Shown here piece by piece: positions 42,852 through 51,943 of a stretch of DNA of 64,000 nt. How positions within the stretch are numbered: position 1 is the stretch's first letter; every line of letters starts with the position of its first letter. The notes under the pieces are model-generated. The model was not told the origin of the DNA. It ran no database searches and saw only the letters and a program-made list of their open reading frames with translations. Origin of the DNA: Oscillospiraceae bacterium (GTDB lineage Bacteria; Bacillota; Clostridia; Oscillospirales; Oscillospiraceae); NCBI GenBank assembly GCA_902778665.1, contig CACYYN010000033.1, positions 16,698 to 80,697 of the forward strand, given 5' to 3'. The translations under genes and the position numbers were made by a program.

Positions 42852-45800
42852 CTATTCGGGGATCAGGTTTTCCAGGGTTTCGAAAAGAAGGTCGGGCTGG
42901 AGGGGCTTGCTCAGGTGAGCGTTCAGGCCGGCCATCATGCTTTTCTCCACATCCTCATCAAAGGCGTTGGCCGTGAGAGCGATGATGGGGATTTTTTTTG
43001 CGTCATCTCTGGGCAGGGCACGGATGGCTCTGGTGGCCTCCAGGCCGCCCATAACGGGCATGCGCATATCCATGAGGACGGCGTCATAATAGCCCTCCGG
43101 GTGGGAGGAGAATTTATCCAGGGCGATCTGGCCGTTTTCGGCGAGGTCCGCCTCCATGCCATGCATCTGCAGGACGGTGATGATGATTTCGGCGTTGATG
43201 GCCATGTCCTCGGCAAGGAGAATTCTTCTGCCGGTCAGCTCCGCCTTGGGTTTCTTTTTTCCGGAAGCTCTGGTTTTGCGTTTGAGCGCATCGCGGAATT
43301 CATCCATCACGGTTTTGGCAAAGAGGGGTTTGGGCAGGAAGCTGTCCACCCCAGCCTGAATGGCCTTTTCCAGCACGTCATCCCAGCGGTAGGCCGTGAG
43401 AATGATGATGGCAGAATCATGGCCGACGATGGAACGGATCTGCCGGGTGGTCTCCACCCCGTCCATATCCGGCATCTTCCAGTCGATGAGGATGAGGTTA
43501 TAGGGATCCATCCGGGCCTGGCGAAGCTTCACCAGCTCCAGAGCCTCCGCACCGCTCGAAACCGTTTCGGAGGAAATGCCGGCTTTTTCCAGCACCAGTT
43601 TTGCATGCTCGCAGGCTACGGGGTCATCGTCAACAATGAGAACGCTCATTTCATGAGGCTGTATCTCCTCATCGTCTCCGGTGTCCACTCTGTCGGTATC
43701 CATGAGGGTGACGGTGACGGTAAAGGTGGTGCCGACGCCCTTTTCACTCTGCACTTCAATGTGCCCGTTCATCAGCTCCACAATGTTTTTGGTGATGGCC
43801 ATGCCCAGGCCGGTGCTGCCGAAACGGTTGGAGACGGAGGTGTCTTCCTGGGTGAAGGAGTCAAACAGATGGGGGAGAAAGTCTTTGCTCATGCCGACGC
43901 CGGTGTCGGCAATGGTGAAGCAGAGAGCGGATTTGCCGCCGAACTGCCCGGTCCGCTCCACGGTGAGGGAGACCTTGCCGCCCTCCGGGGTGAATTTGAC
44001 CGCATTGCCGAGGATGTTGATGAGCACCTGGCGAAGCTTCATATTGTCGCCGATGTAATAATCGTCCACCTCGCCGTTGATATGGCACTGGTAATCAAGC
44101 CCCTTCTCCTGGCACTGCCCGCTGAACATGGTGTTGATGGTCTCCAGCAGGCGGGAGAAGGAGAACTCCTCATTTTTCAGCACAAGCCGGCCGGACTCGA
44201 TGCGGGACATATCCAGAATATCATTGATCAGGTTCAGAAGATGCTCGGCAGAGGCGTCAATCTTCTCCAGATAGGCTTTGGTCTTTTCCGGCGTTTCGGG
44301 ATCGTTGAGGGCAATGTTGTCCAGCCCGATGATGGCATTCATGGGGGTGCGGATTTCATGGCTCATGTTGGAGAGGAAGGCCGTCTTGGCCCGGTTGGCC
44401 TCCTCCGCTGCCGTCAGGGCATCACGGAGAGCCTGATTTTTGGCGAGAGACTGTCTTGTCTCCTCATCCACATCGGTAAAGCAGGCGCCCACATTGTGAA
44501 TGCGGTGATCGTCAGGGTGCTCCGTATCCGGGACTCTCGCAAAGCGGACCATCTCATAGGATTCCCTCCCGTGGCGGGCAACCTTATAGCGGTAGGAGAT
44601 GACGGGCTCTTTCTGCAGACCCTGACGGATAGCGTCGGGCTGAATGAACTGCAGGAAGTCTTCCAGATAGGGCTTGGCCACATAACGGTTGGCGTAGGCC
44701 GTGACCGAGGCGAGATAGGGGAAGTGATCCCCCACCCGAAAGCCGTCCTCCAGATCGGCATGGGACTGATAGCAGACACCCCTATCCTCGTCCAGCTCCA
44801 GATAATAGACACTCCAGTAGTCGGCCGCCAGGGCCGTCATCATCTTCTCCAGCTGTTCGCCTCTCTGCTTTTCCTGAAGGAGCTGATCCTGCAGGGAAAG
44901 CCGGTGCTCCAGTTCCTCCTGCTTGACACGGCTTTCAGCCTCCGAGGTCTCCTTTTCCAGAAGGAGCTTTGCATTCTTCCGTGTCTGGGAGAGGATGAAC
45001 AGGAACATGGCAACCAGAGCTGCGACCATCAGCAGAGACTGAACCACGCTCCGCCCGATCATCCGGTTGGAAATGGCGCTGATATTGTCGCTGATCACAC
45101 TCTCCCGGATGAGATAGGTGAGCATCCAGTCCGTCCCCTGGACGGGGGCGTAGCTGAGAGTCTCCCGGATGCCGCCATAATTAAAGGAAGCGACACCTCG
45201 CCTGCCTTCGGCAAAGTCAGCGGTCAGGTTTTCGTAGGAATAGCCCTTTTCAAACCGGGCACGCTTCATGGCCTCCAGCAGATTGTCCTCCACCGCGAGA
45301 CCGCCGAGAACGGTATTGCTCAGGGCGATGCCGTCAGCGGTGTAGATGTTGCAGAAGGTGGTGTCGGTTGACTCGGAGTGCATGGAAACGCCTTCCAGCA
45401 TTTTATCCATGTCGATTTCCGCAAAGCAGGCGATAAATTCTATGCCGTGATAATCAATCCCCTTCAGCGGCACCGCGAAGCAGACCTTTTTGTCTGTGCT
45501 GTCCGGGTTGGAGATGCCGATCTGAGCCTCTGTGAGGGCGGCGTAATCAAAGCGGGTGCTGTTCTCATCCCGGAGTGGGCCGGAGGAGGTATAGAGCCAG
45601 CCGTCAGCCTTGACGAAGGCAAACTTCTCCATATGAAAAAGCTGCTTGATGCGGGTCTGATAGGCCTGGAGATGCTCGGCATCGCTCAGGTCATCAGCCG
45701 TCATCAGGTTGACAGCCATGTTGATATCATCGATGCTCTGCCGGAGATTGGAAGCAACCACCTGCTCCCTTCTGCCGGCCAGCTCGTCGAGATAAAGAAG

Positions 45801-45938
45801 GCTGACGGAACGCACGGCGGCATCCGTGTCATTTTTCGCCTCGAAGGTCATCCATACGGTGCCGAGCACAAAAATGATCAGCACCAGAAGCCCCCCGACA
45901 ACCGCTACGGTAAGGGTGTTTTTTCTTTTCGTCCTCAT
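42852..45938 (-). CDS. Membrane hybrid histidine kinase with two receiver domains
   Basis: 1028 residues. Membrane spans at about 8-32 and 291-316 flank an extracytoplasmic Cache-like sensor domain. A coiled coil and a PAS-like segment (about 320-500) follow. The kinase core has the H box SNMSHEIRTPMNAI near residue 525 and the N box QVLINILGNAVKFT, with F and G boxes (GVGMSKDF, GSTGLGMAI). Two receivers come last: VLIVDDDPVACEH with phospho-Asp in LIDWKMPDMDG, and ILLAEDMAINAEI with Asp in LMDMRMPVMGG. There is no Hpt domain. ATG 45938 has GGAGG upstream. Last gene of the operon with the regulator at 45991 and kinase at 48235. Confidence 0.92.
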   Translation of the reverse strand: MRTKRKNTLTVAVVGGLLVLIIFVLGTVWMTFEAKNDTDAAVRSVSLLYLDELAGRREQVVASNLRQSIDDINMAVNLMTADDLSDAEHLQAYQTRIKQLFHMEKFAFVKADGWLYTSSGPLRDENSTRFDYAALTEAQIGISNPDSTDKKVCFAVPLKGIDYHGIEFIACFAEIDMDKMLEGVSMHSESTDTTFCNIYTADGIALSNTVLGGLAVEDNLLEAMKRARFEKGYSYENLTADFAEGRRGVASFNYGGIRETLSYAPVQGTDWMLTYLIRESVISDNISAISNRMIGRSVVQSLLMVAALVAMFLFILSQTRKNAKLLLEKETSEAESRVKQEELEHRLSLQDQLLQEKQRGEQLEKMMTALAADYWSVYYLELDEDRGVCYQSHADLEDGFRVGDHFPYLASVTAYANRYVAKPYLEDFLQFIQPDAIRQGLQKEPVISYRYKVARHGRESYEMVRFARVPDTEHPDDHRIHNVGACFTDVDEETRQSLAKNQALRDALTAAEEANRAKTAFLSNMSHEIRTPMNAIIGLDNIALNDPETPEKTKAYLEKIDASAEHLLNLINDILDMSRIESGRLVLKNEEFSFSRLLETINTMFSGQCQEKGLDYQCHINGEVDDYYIGDNMKLRQVLINILGNAVKFTPEGGKVSLTVERTGQFGGKSALCFTIADTGVGMSKDFLPHLFDSFTQEDTSVSNRFGSTGLGMAITKNIVELMNGHIEVQSEKGVGTTFTVTVTLMDTDRVDTGDDEEIQPHEMSVLIVDDDPVACEHAKLVLEKAGISSETVSSGAEALELVKLRQARMDPYNLILIDWKMPDMDGVETTRQIRSIVGHDSAIIILTAYRWDDVLEKAIQAGVDSFLPKPLFAKTVMDEFRDALKRKTRASGKKKPKAELTGRRILLAEDMAINAEIIITVLQMHGMEADLAENGQIALDKFSSHPEGYYDAVLMDMRMPVMGGLEATRAIRALPRDDAKKIPIIALTANAFDEDVEKSMMAGLNAHLSKPLQPDLLFETLENLIPE

Positions 45939-45990
45939 ACTGCCAACGCCTCCGCCTGCAGCCTCCCCTTCGGGAGGAATAACGTTTTGA

Positions 45991-48213
45991 TCAGAAAAGT
46001 GCACAACCGCACTGACGGACTTCCTTCATCCGTGCCAGTGCCGTGTCGGCATCCTGGAAGATGTCCCCTTCCGGATTCTCTCTGTCGGAAAAGGCAATGC
46101 CTACGCTCAGGGAGAGAGACGGGAGGTCGTCCTCCGGATGCTGCAGGATTTCATTGACCATCTCCACCTTGTCGATGACCTGGCTGCGCATGGCGCTTGT
46201 GACTCGCGTCATGATGACGACAAATTCGTCATCCCGCAGGCGGCAGATATCATCCACCGAGCGGAAGCTGCTGCGAAGCACCGACGCCACCTTTTTGGTC
46301 ACCTCTTCGGCACGCTTTCTCCCTTCCTCCGCACGGAACTTCTCAAACCCGTCAATATCGGCAAGGAGCACGGCAATATGGTCCTTGTCAGAGTCGTGGA
46401 AGAGAATCTCGAAGGCGGTGTGGTTATAAAGCCCGGTGAGAGGATCGTGGAGGGCATCATAGGTGAACTCATTCTTCCCCGTGGGAAGCCTGCCTGCATT
46501 AACCTTCTCCTCCTGCTCCTCCTTCTCCGCCACCAAGGGTTCAAACTCATCTGCTGGGAGGGGACGGGAGAAGTAGTAGCCCTGCACAATGTCGCACCCC
46601 ATGCTCTTGAGGGTGAGCATCTGCTCGGCCGTCTCCACGCCCTCGGCAATGGTGGGCACCTCCAGCGATTCGGCCAGATGGAAGATAACCTCCAGGAGCC
46701 TCGTGTCCTTCCGCTCACGGAAGGCGTTGCGGATAAACTGCATGTCCAGCTTCAGGGCGTCAATGGGCAGATCGGAAATCATATTCAGGGAGGAGTAGCC
46801 CGTGCCGAAATCGTCCATCTCGATGCGGAAGCCCTTTCCTCTCAGCTGCTTCACGGTGCTGACGATCTGGGCGGAATCCTCTGTGTAGGCAGACTCCGTG
46901 ATCTCCAAAAGCAGCTCCCGGTGCTCCAGACCGTTGCGAGCAACAATGTCGTCCAGCTTCTCAATAAAGTAGGGGTCGTACATATCGATGCGGGAGATGT
47001 TGACCGAAACCGGGACCGACACCCCGAACCGTTCCTTCCAGTCACGAATCTGGGCGGCGGCTTCATTCCACACATAATTGTCCAGCTCCTGGATGAGCCC
47101 GTTCTTCTCAAAAACGGGGATAAACGCCCCCGGGCTCACCATGCCCCGCTTCGGATGCTTCCAGCGGACGAGAGCCTCGGCACTGCTGAGCACCGGCTCA
47201 CTCCGGGTGATGTCATACTTGGGCTGGTAATAGACAAGAAACTGCTTTTCCCGGATGGCCGCAGCAAAATCCTCCAGCAGCTCTTCCGCATGCCGCTCCT
47301 GCTCGAGGAGGGAATCATCATAGATCCCGATGGCTTTGGCGAAGCTGTTTTTCACGGTGTCGGCCGCCTGCTTGGCCCGGTCAAACCGGCGCTCAATGTC
47401 GATGCTCTTGTCAACATCGGCATAAACCCCCATGCGAAGCCACACCCGGTTTTCCTTTTTGTCACTGCCGCTGAGCAGGACGGACACCCGGTCCAGAATC
47501 TCGGGATAATCACAGCGATGGGGGCAGTAGACCAGGAAGGTGTCGGCCGACCGGCGGCAGACAATGCCCCCGGCATCCTTCACCACGTCACGGACCTTTT
47601 CGCCGATTTTGCGAAGCACCTCGTCACCGTAGGCCTTTCCGTAGCGCTCATTGATCATGTGGAAGTGGTTGATATCCAGCACGATGGCATCGGTGGGCAG
47701 ATCTTTATGATAGCGATCATACTGCTCGGCGTAGCGGTAGAAGAACTCCCGGTTATAAAGGCCGGTCAGCTGGTCACGCTCCGTCTGGCCGATGATATCC
47801 CGGTCCTCCGAGAGCTCAATCGTCCTGCGGATGCGGACGCGAACCACCTCCGCCTGCGGATAGGGCTTGGGAATAAAGTCCACCGCACCTTCTTCAATGC
47901 TTTCCACCTCAGACTCTCTCTCCGACGTCATGACAATGACAGGGACCTTGGCAGCAGCCGGGTCAGCCTTCAGCTGCCGCAGGATATCCATGCCCTTCAT
48001 GTCCGGCAGATTCAGATCCAGCAGAATCAGGCTGAGGGTCTGGTGCTCTGATTCAATGATTTTCAGTGCTTCCGTCCCCGTGGCTGCAAACAGAATCTCA
48101 TAGGTCTCAGAGAGCATGATTCTCAGCAGCTCCTGATTGATCAGCTCGTCTTCAACAATCAGGATACGGCGTTTGCCGTTGACAGAATGAAATTTCAGAT
48201 GTGTTTCCGGCAT
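45991..48213 (-). CDS. Response regulator REC-GGDEF*-EAL-GGDEF*
   Basis: 740 residues. The receiver (1-130) has acidic residues in ILIVEDE, phospho-Asp in LLDLNLPDMKG and the KPYPQAE lysine. Next is a GGDEF fold whose signature reads RRSADTF near residue 220, so inactive as a cyclase. The EAL domain is intact: AEALVRW near 344, NISRID, EITESAY, DDFGTGYSS, LKLD and AEGVET, as required for cyclic di-GMP hydrolysis. A second GGDEF fold at the end has RLRDDEF near 657, also off consensus (Gly-Gly missing). Expected net activity: phosphodiesterase gated by phosphorylation. It starts 21 bases after one hybrid kinase and is followed by another, which makes them likely partners. Confidence 0.92.
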   Translation of the reverse strand: MPETHLKFHSVNGKRRILIVEDELINQELLRIMLSETYEILFAATGTEALKIIESEHQTLSLILLDLNLPDMKGMDILRQLKADPAAAKVPVIVMTSERESEVESIEEGAVDFIPKPYPQAEVVRVRIRRTIELSEDRDIIGQTERDQLTGLYNREFFYRYAEQYDRYHKDLPTDAIVLDINHFHMINERYGKAYGDEVLRKIGEKVRDVVKDAGGIVCRRSADTFLVYCPHRCDYPEILDRVSVLLSGSDKKENRVWLRMGVYADVDKSIDIERRFDRAKQAADTVKNSFAKAIGIYDDSLLEQERHAEELLEDFAAAIREKQFLVYYQPKYDITRSEPVLSSAEALVRWKHPKRGMVSPGAFIPVFEKNGLIQELDNYVWNEAAAQIRDWKERFGVSVPVSVNISRIDMYDPYFIEKLDDIVARNGLEHRELLLEITESAYTEDSAQIVSTVKQLRGKGFRIEMDDFGTGYSSLNMISDLPIDALKLDMQFIRNAFRERKDTRLLEVIFHLAESLEVPTIAEGVETAEQMLTLKSMGCDIVQGYYFSRPLPADEFEPLVAEKEEQEEKVNAGRLPTGKNEFTYDALHDPLTGLYNHTAFEILFHDSDKDHIAVLLADIDGFEKFRAEEGRKRAEEVTKKVASVLRSSFRSVDDICRLRDDEFVVIMTRVTSAMRSQVIDKVEMVNEILQHPEDDLPSLSLSVGIAFSDRENPEGDIFQDADTALARMKEVRQCGCALF

Positions 48214-48234
48214 AGTTTTCCCTTTCTCTATTGA

Positions 48235-51200
48235 TCAGCGAATCAGTCTTTCCAGTGTTTCAAACAGGGCATCCGGCTCCACCGGCTTGCTCAGATGGGC
48301 ATTCAGCCCGGCCTGCATGCTGCGCTGAACGTCTTCATCAAAGGCGTTGGCCGTCAGTGCAATGATGGGCACGGTGAGAGCATCCTTCCTGTTCAAAGAG
48401 CGGATTGCCCGGGTGGCCTCCAGCCCGTCCATCACCGGCATGCGCATATCCATCAGGATGGCGTCATAATAGCCTTCTTCTCGGTCAGTAAACATTTGCA
48501 ATGCAATTTTGCCGTTTTCGGCATGGTCAACGGTGATCTCCCGCATGGCGAGAACCATGGTCATGATCTCGGCATTGACCAGCACATCCTCCGCCAGAAG
48601 AATTCTGCGGCCCTTCAGGTCGGCCTTTCTGTCACGGAGGGAGGCATTTTTCTTGCGGAAGGCCTCACGGAATTCATCCATCACCGTGGAGGCGAAGAGG
48701 GGTTTGGGCACGAAGGTGTCTACCCCGGCTTTCTTTGCCTCATCGGCGATTTCATCCCAGTTATAGGAGGTGAGGATAATAATGGCCGACTCATGGCCGA
48801 TCACCGAGCGGATTTTTCTGGTTGTTTCGAGGCCGTCCATTTCCGGCATCTTCCAGTCCACGAGGATCAGGTTGTAGGGCTCCATCCTCGCATGGCGGAC
48901 CTTCACCATCTCCAGCCCTTCCGCCCCGGAAAGGGCAGCATCACAGCTGATGCCCACCTGCCCCAGCACAAGCTTTGCATGCTCGCAGGCCACCGGGTCA
49001 TCATCAATCACAAGGACGGACAGCTCGTGGGGGTGCAGATCCTCACTGCCCGTACCTGCCAGTTTCTGATCCACATCGCCCAGCGTCACAGTGACAATGA
49101 ATGTGGTGCCTTTGCCCTTTTCACTCTCCACCTCGATGTGGCCGTTCATCAGCTCCACCAGGTTTTTCGTGATGGGCATGCCCAGCCCCGTGCTGCCGTA
49201 TTTGCTGGTGGAGGAAGAGTCCTCCTGGGTGAAGGCTTCAAAAATCTTCGGCAGATACTCTTTGCTCATGCCGATGCCCGTATCCCGGAAGGTGAAGCGC
49301 AGAGTCGACTTATCGTCAAACCGGGCGGTTTCCTCCACGGTGAGAGACACCTTGCCGCCGGGCGGGGTGAACTTGACGGAGTTGCCGAGAATGTTGATCA
49401 TGATCTGGCGAAGCTTCATGTCATCGCCGATGTAGCTGTCAGCCACATTGCCCAGAACACGGCACTCGTAGGAAATCCCCTTGTCTCTGCACTGCCCGCT
49501 GATCATGGTGTTCACCTGTTCCAGGGTTTTGGCAAAGCAGAATTCCTCATGGTTGATCGTCATCCGGCCGGATTCAATTCTGGACATATCCAGAATATCA
49601 TTGATGATGCCCAGCAGATGCTGTGCCGATGTTCCGATTTTCACCAGATAGTCTCTGGTTTCATCGGAGAGATCCGGGTTATTGAGGGCAATACTGTCAA
49701 GCCCGATAATGGCATTCATGGGGGTGCGGATTTCATGGCTCATGTTGGAGAGAAAAGCGGTTTTCGCTTTATTCGCCTCTTCCGCGGCTTTCAGTGCCTC
49801 ACCCAATGCCCGGGCCTGGGCGAGACTTTTGCGGGTTTCCGCATCCACATTGGAAAAGCACATACTGACTGCGTGCACCAGATGATCGTCCCGGTCCTCC
49901 GGGTGTCTCACACCGGCAAAACGGATCATCTCGTAGGACTCTTCCCCGTGATGAGAAACCAGATAGAGGAAGGTGATCACACGTTCCTGCCGCAATCCCT
50001 CCCGGATGGCATCCGGCTGAATAAAACGCTGGAAGTCCTCCCGATATTGGGGCGTGACGTACTTCTCCCCATATCCGGAAATGACTTTTTTATAATCGAA
50101 GGCCTCTCCGAGGCACAACCCGCCTTCCAGCTCGGGATATTCCTGATAGCAGATGCCTTCGTTTTTATCCAGCTCCACGTAATAGACCCCGCGATAATCG
50201 GAGGAGAGTGCCGTGATCATCTTGGTGTTTTCCAGCAGCTCCTCCTGCAGGGCGAGCTGTTTTTCCAGCTCCTCCTGCCGGGCCTCAGCCTCCTTGTATC
50301 GGGTGATTTCCGAAACATCAACACACATGCCCAGGGTGCAGAGCCTGCCGGAGGGGTCTGTAAACTTCAGCTTGGTGGTCTGGAGATTCCGGATAACAGA
50401 GCCGGCCGCATCCGGCACATCCTCAAAGAAGATATAGGGCTCATCCATCTCCAGCGCCTTCCGGTCGTCCTCCACAAAGTGGGCTGCGGTCTTGGGATCG
50501 AAGATCTCAAAATCCGTCAGCCCGACCACGCCGTCGGGAGAATCCTTATGGGCGTACTCGGCAAACGCCTGGTTGCAGGCGAGATACTTGCCTGTTGCAG
50601 CCTCTTTGGAGAAGCTCATGGCCGGCATGTTGGACATGAGGGAGAGCACCGAGCCCATCAGATCTGCCAGTTTGGCGGCAGACTGGACTTCCTCTATCAG
50701 ACGGCGGTTCTCCTCTTCGGCTTTTTTTGCCTCTCTCAGTGCCTTCTGCACGGCCTGTCCCTGTCTGACGTCATCATCCACATCTTTAAATCCGCAGACA
50801 ATGCCCATTTTCCCGCCGGGCATATTCACTTTTGCAAATTCGATGCGGAAATAGCGCTCACTGCCGTCTTCCATCTTACGCAGATAATTGACGGTATACT
50901 GGGGCCTGTCCTGCAGCCGGCGGACAATGCTGTCAAGGGTCAGGTCCTCCTGGAGCCTGGCCTGGTCAGCCTCAGCCACAGTCGTCCGGATATAATATTC
51001 CTTGGCTTTGGAGTATTTCAGCTGGCCGAGGGCGTCCCGGATGGGGGCTGCATGGGTGGTATCACCCCGAGTATCCCCGCGATAGAGGGAAAAGGTCTCG
51101 GTTTCCACATCATTGATCAGCCAGACCGTGTGATAGGACTCGCTGAGGGCCTCAATCACCGCCTGCCGGACGGCCAGAACGGACTCCATCTGCTTCCTTT

Positions 51201-51603
51201 TATCCGTGATATCTGAGACGAAGACATAGAAAATCCCGCCGTAGGCTTCTGTCTCCGTATAGTGGCCGTAGTCATCCACCCAGCGGACTTCCCCGTCCTT
51301 CCGGATGATGCGGTATTCCACATGGTCCAGCTTTTCCTTCCCGGCAAGGAGCTGAGCGTTCACATCTTGGCAGACGGCCTCATAATCGTCGGGATGGACC
51401 ATCCCACGGAAGGTGTTGCCGGTCAGTGTTTTAAAGTCTTCGGCATTTTCACAGCCAAAAATGCTCATAACGGCCCCGTTGGCATAAAGCAGCTCTCCGG
51501 GCTGTTCCGCCCGGTAGATGAAGAACCCGCCGGGCATATGCCTGCCGATTGCTTCCACAATGGAGAGCGTCTGCTCATTCAATTGAAAATGTTCTCCAAA
51601 CAT
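48235..51603 (-). CDS. Soluble PAS hybrid histidine kinase with two receiver domains
   Basis: 1122 residues without membrane segments. I chose ATG 51603, preceded by TGGAGGATTTCAG; in-frame starts at 51618 and 51654 have no binding site. PAS-like domains: first near 20-125 (FFIYRAEQPGELLYANGAV), a second near 145-280 (TVWLINDVETETFSLYRGD) and a third near 330-450 (MPAMSFSKEAATGKYLACNQ). A coiled coil leads to the H box SNMSHEIRTPMNAI near 618, N box QIMINILGNSVKFT, and two receivers with LVDWKMPEMDG and LMDMRMPVMDG. The kinase core and both receivers are near copies of those at 42852-45938, while the sensor part differs. No Hpt domain. First gene of the three-gene operon. Confidence 0.92.
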   Translation of the reverse strand: MFGEHFQLNEQTLSIVEAIGRHMPGGFFIYRAEQPGELLYANGAVMSIFGCENAEDFKTLTGNTFRGMVHPDDYEAVCQDVNAQLLAGKEKLDHVEYRIIRKDGEVRWVDDYGHYTETEAYGGIFYVFVSDITDKRKQMESVLAVRQAVIEALSESYHTVWLINDVETETFSLYRGDTRGDTTHAAPIRDALGQLKYSKAKEYYIRTTVAEADQARLQEDLTLDSIVRRLQDRPQYTVNYLRKMEDGSERYFRIEFAKVNMPGGKMGIVCGFKDVDDDVRQGQAVQKALREAKKAEEENRRLIEEVQSAAKLADLMGSVLSLMSNMPAMSFSKEAATGKYLACNQAFAEYAHKDSPDGVVGLTDFEIFDPKTAAHFVEDDRKALEMDEPYIFFEDVPDAAGSVIRNLQTTKLKFTDPSGRLCTLGMCVDVSEITRYKEAEARQEELEKQLALQEELLENTKMITALSSDYRGVYYVELDKNEGICYQEYPELEGGLCLGEAFDYKKVISGYGEKYVTPQYREDFQRFIQPDAIREGLRQERVITFLYLVSHHGEESYEMIRFAGVRHPEDRDDHLVHAVSMCFSNVDAETRKSLAQARALGEALKAAEEANKAKTAFLSNMSHEIRTPMNAIIGLDSIALNNPDLSDETRDYLVKIGTSAQHLLGIINDILDMSRIESGRMTINHEEFCFAKTLEQVNTMISGQCRDKGISYECRVLGNVADSYIGDDMKLRQIMINILGNSVKFTPPGGKVSLTVEETARFDDKSTLRFTFRDTGIGMSKEYLPKIFEAFTQEDSSSTSKYGSTGLGMPITKNLVELMNGHIEVESEKGKGTTFIVTVTLGDVDQKLAGTGSEDLHPHELSVLVIDDDPVACEHAKLVLGQVGISCDAALSGAEGLEMVKVRHARMEPYNLILVDWKMPEMDGLETTRKIRSVIGHESAIIILTSYNWDEIADEAKKAGVDTFVPKPLFASTVMDEFREAFRKKNASLRDRKADLKGRRILLAEDVLVNAEIMTMVLAMREITVDHAENGKIALQMFTDREEGYYDAILMDMRMPVMDGLEATRAIRSLNRKDALTVPIIALTANAFDEDVQRSMQAGLNAHLSKPVEPDALFETLERLIR

Positions 51604-51713
51604 TCTGAAATCCTCCATTGGTGATTGGACTCTGTCAGGATGATAAGTTATCATATTTATACGATTGTATTATATGTTAAAATGCCTGAAAACTCAAGAG
51701 ATAATCGGCAAAA

Positions 51714-51745
51714 AGAAAAAAGCCCTGAAACCTTAACAGTTTCAG
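51714..51745 (-). terminator. Terminator after tRNA-Thr
   Basis: On the minus strand CTGAAAC, loop, GTTTCAG, GGCTTTTTTC. It closes the tRNA transcript just before the kinase gene start region. Confidence 0.85.
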
Positions 51746-51758
51746 AACTTTTCTTTAA

Positions 51759-51831
51759 AGCTGGATGCGAGATTCGAACTCGCGACCTCATGATTACGAA
51801 TCAGGCGCTCTACCGGCTGAGCTAATCCAGC
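51759..51831 (-). tRNA. tRNA-Thr (anticodon CGU)
   Basis: Read on the minus strand the acceptor GCTGGAT pairs with ATCCAGC, the D arm is GCTC/GAGC, and the T arm GCGAG/CTCGC has loop TTCGAAT. The anticodon loop TTCGTAA gives anticodon CGT, reading ACG codons. The anticodon stem CCTGA/TCATG has one mismatch (C28 against U42). The CCA end is not encoded. A promoter lies at 51861-51889 and a terminator follows. Confidence 0.93.
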
Positions 51832-51860
51832 ATTCACCGTCTTTCTCGACAGCGAATGAT

Positions 51861-51889
51861 AGTTTAGCATAAATGCGTCCGTTCGTCAA
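51861..51889 (-). promoter_or_regulatory. Promoter of tRNA-Thr
   Basis: Minus-strand TTGACG (complement of 51884-51889), 17-base spacer, TAAACT (complement of 51861-51866), 30 bases before the tRNA. Confidence 0.75.
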
Positions 51890-51943
51890 CAGAATTTTTT
51901 GCAGCCGGTCAAGATTCCTGTGTGCGGGACCAATCCGCATAAA

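Noticed and set aside
45939-45990. Hairpin CCTCCC/GGGAGG between the regulator and the membrane hybrid kinase
   Set aside because: No T-run follows, so it is not a terminator; the kinase gene is best seen as part of the same operon.
48295-51216. Open frame of 970 codons on the plus strand opposite the PAS hybrid kinase
   Set aside because: Antisense shadow caused by codon bias; the translation is rich in His and Gln and shows no domain, whereas the minus strand has complete kinase and receiver motifs. The same holds for 42801-45371, 46138-48051, 36685-38358 and 32161-33924.
51700-51900. tRNA gene as an integration site for a mobile element
   Set aside because: No second copy of the tRNA 3' end and no integrase gene is visible on either side within the window.
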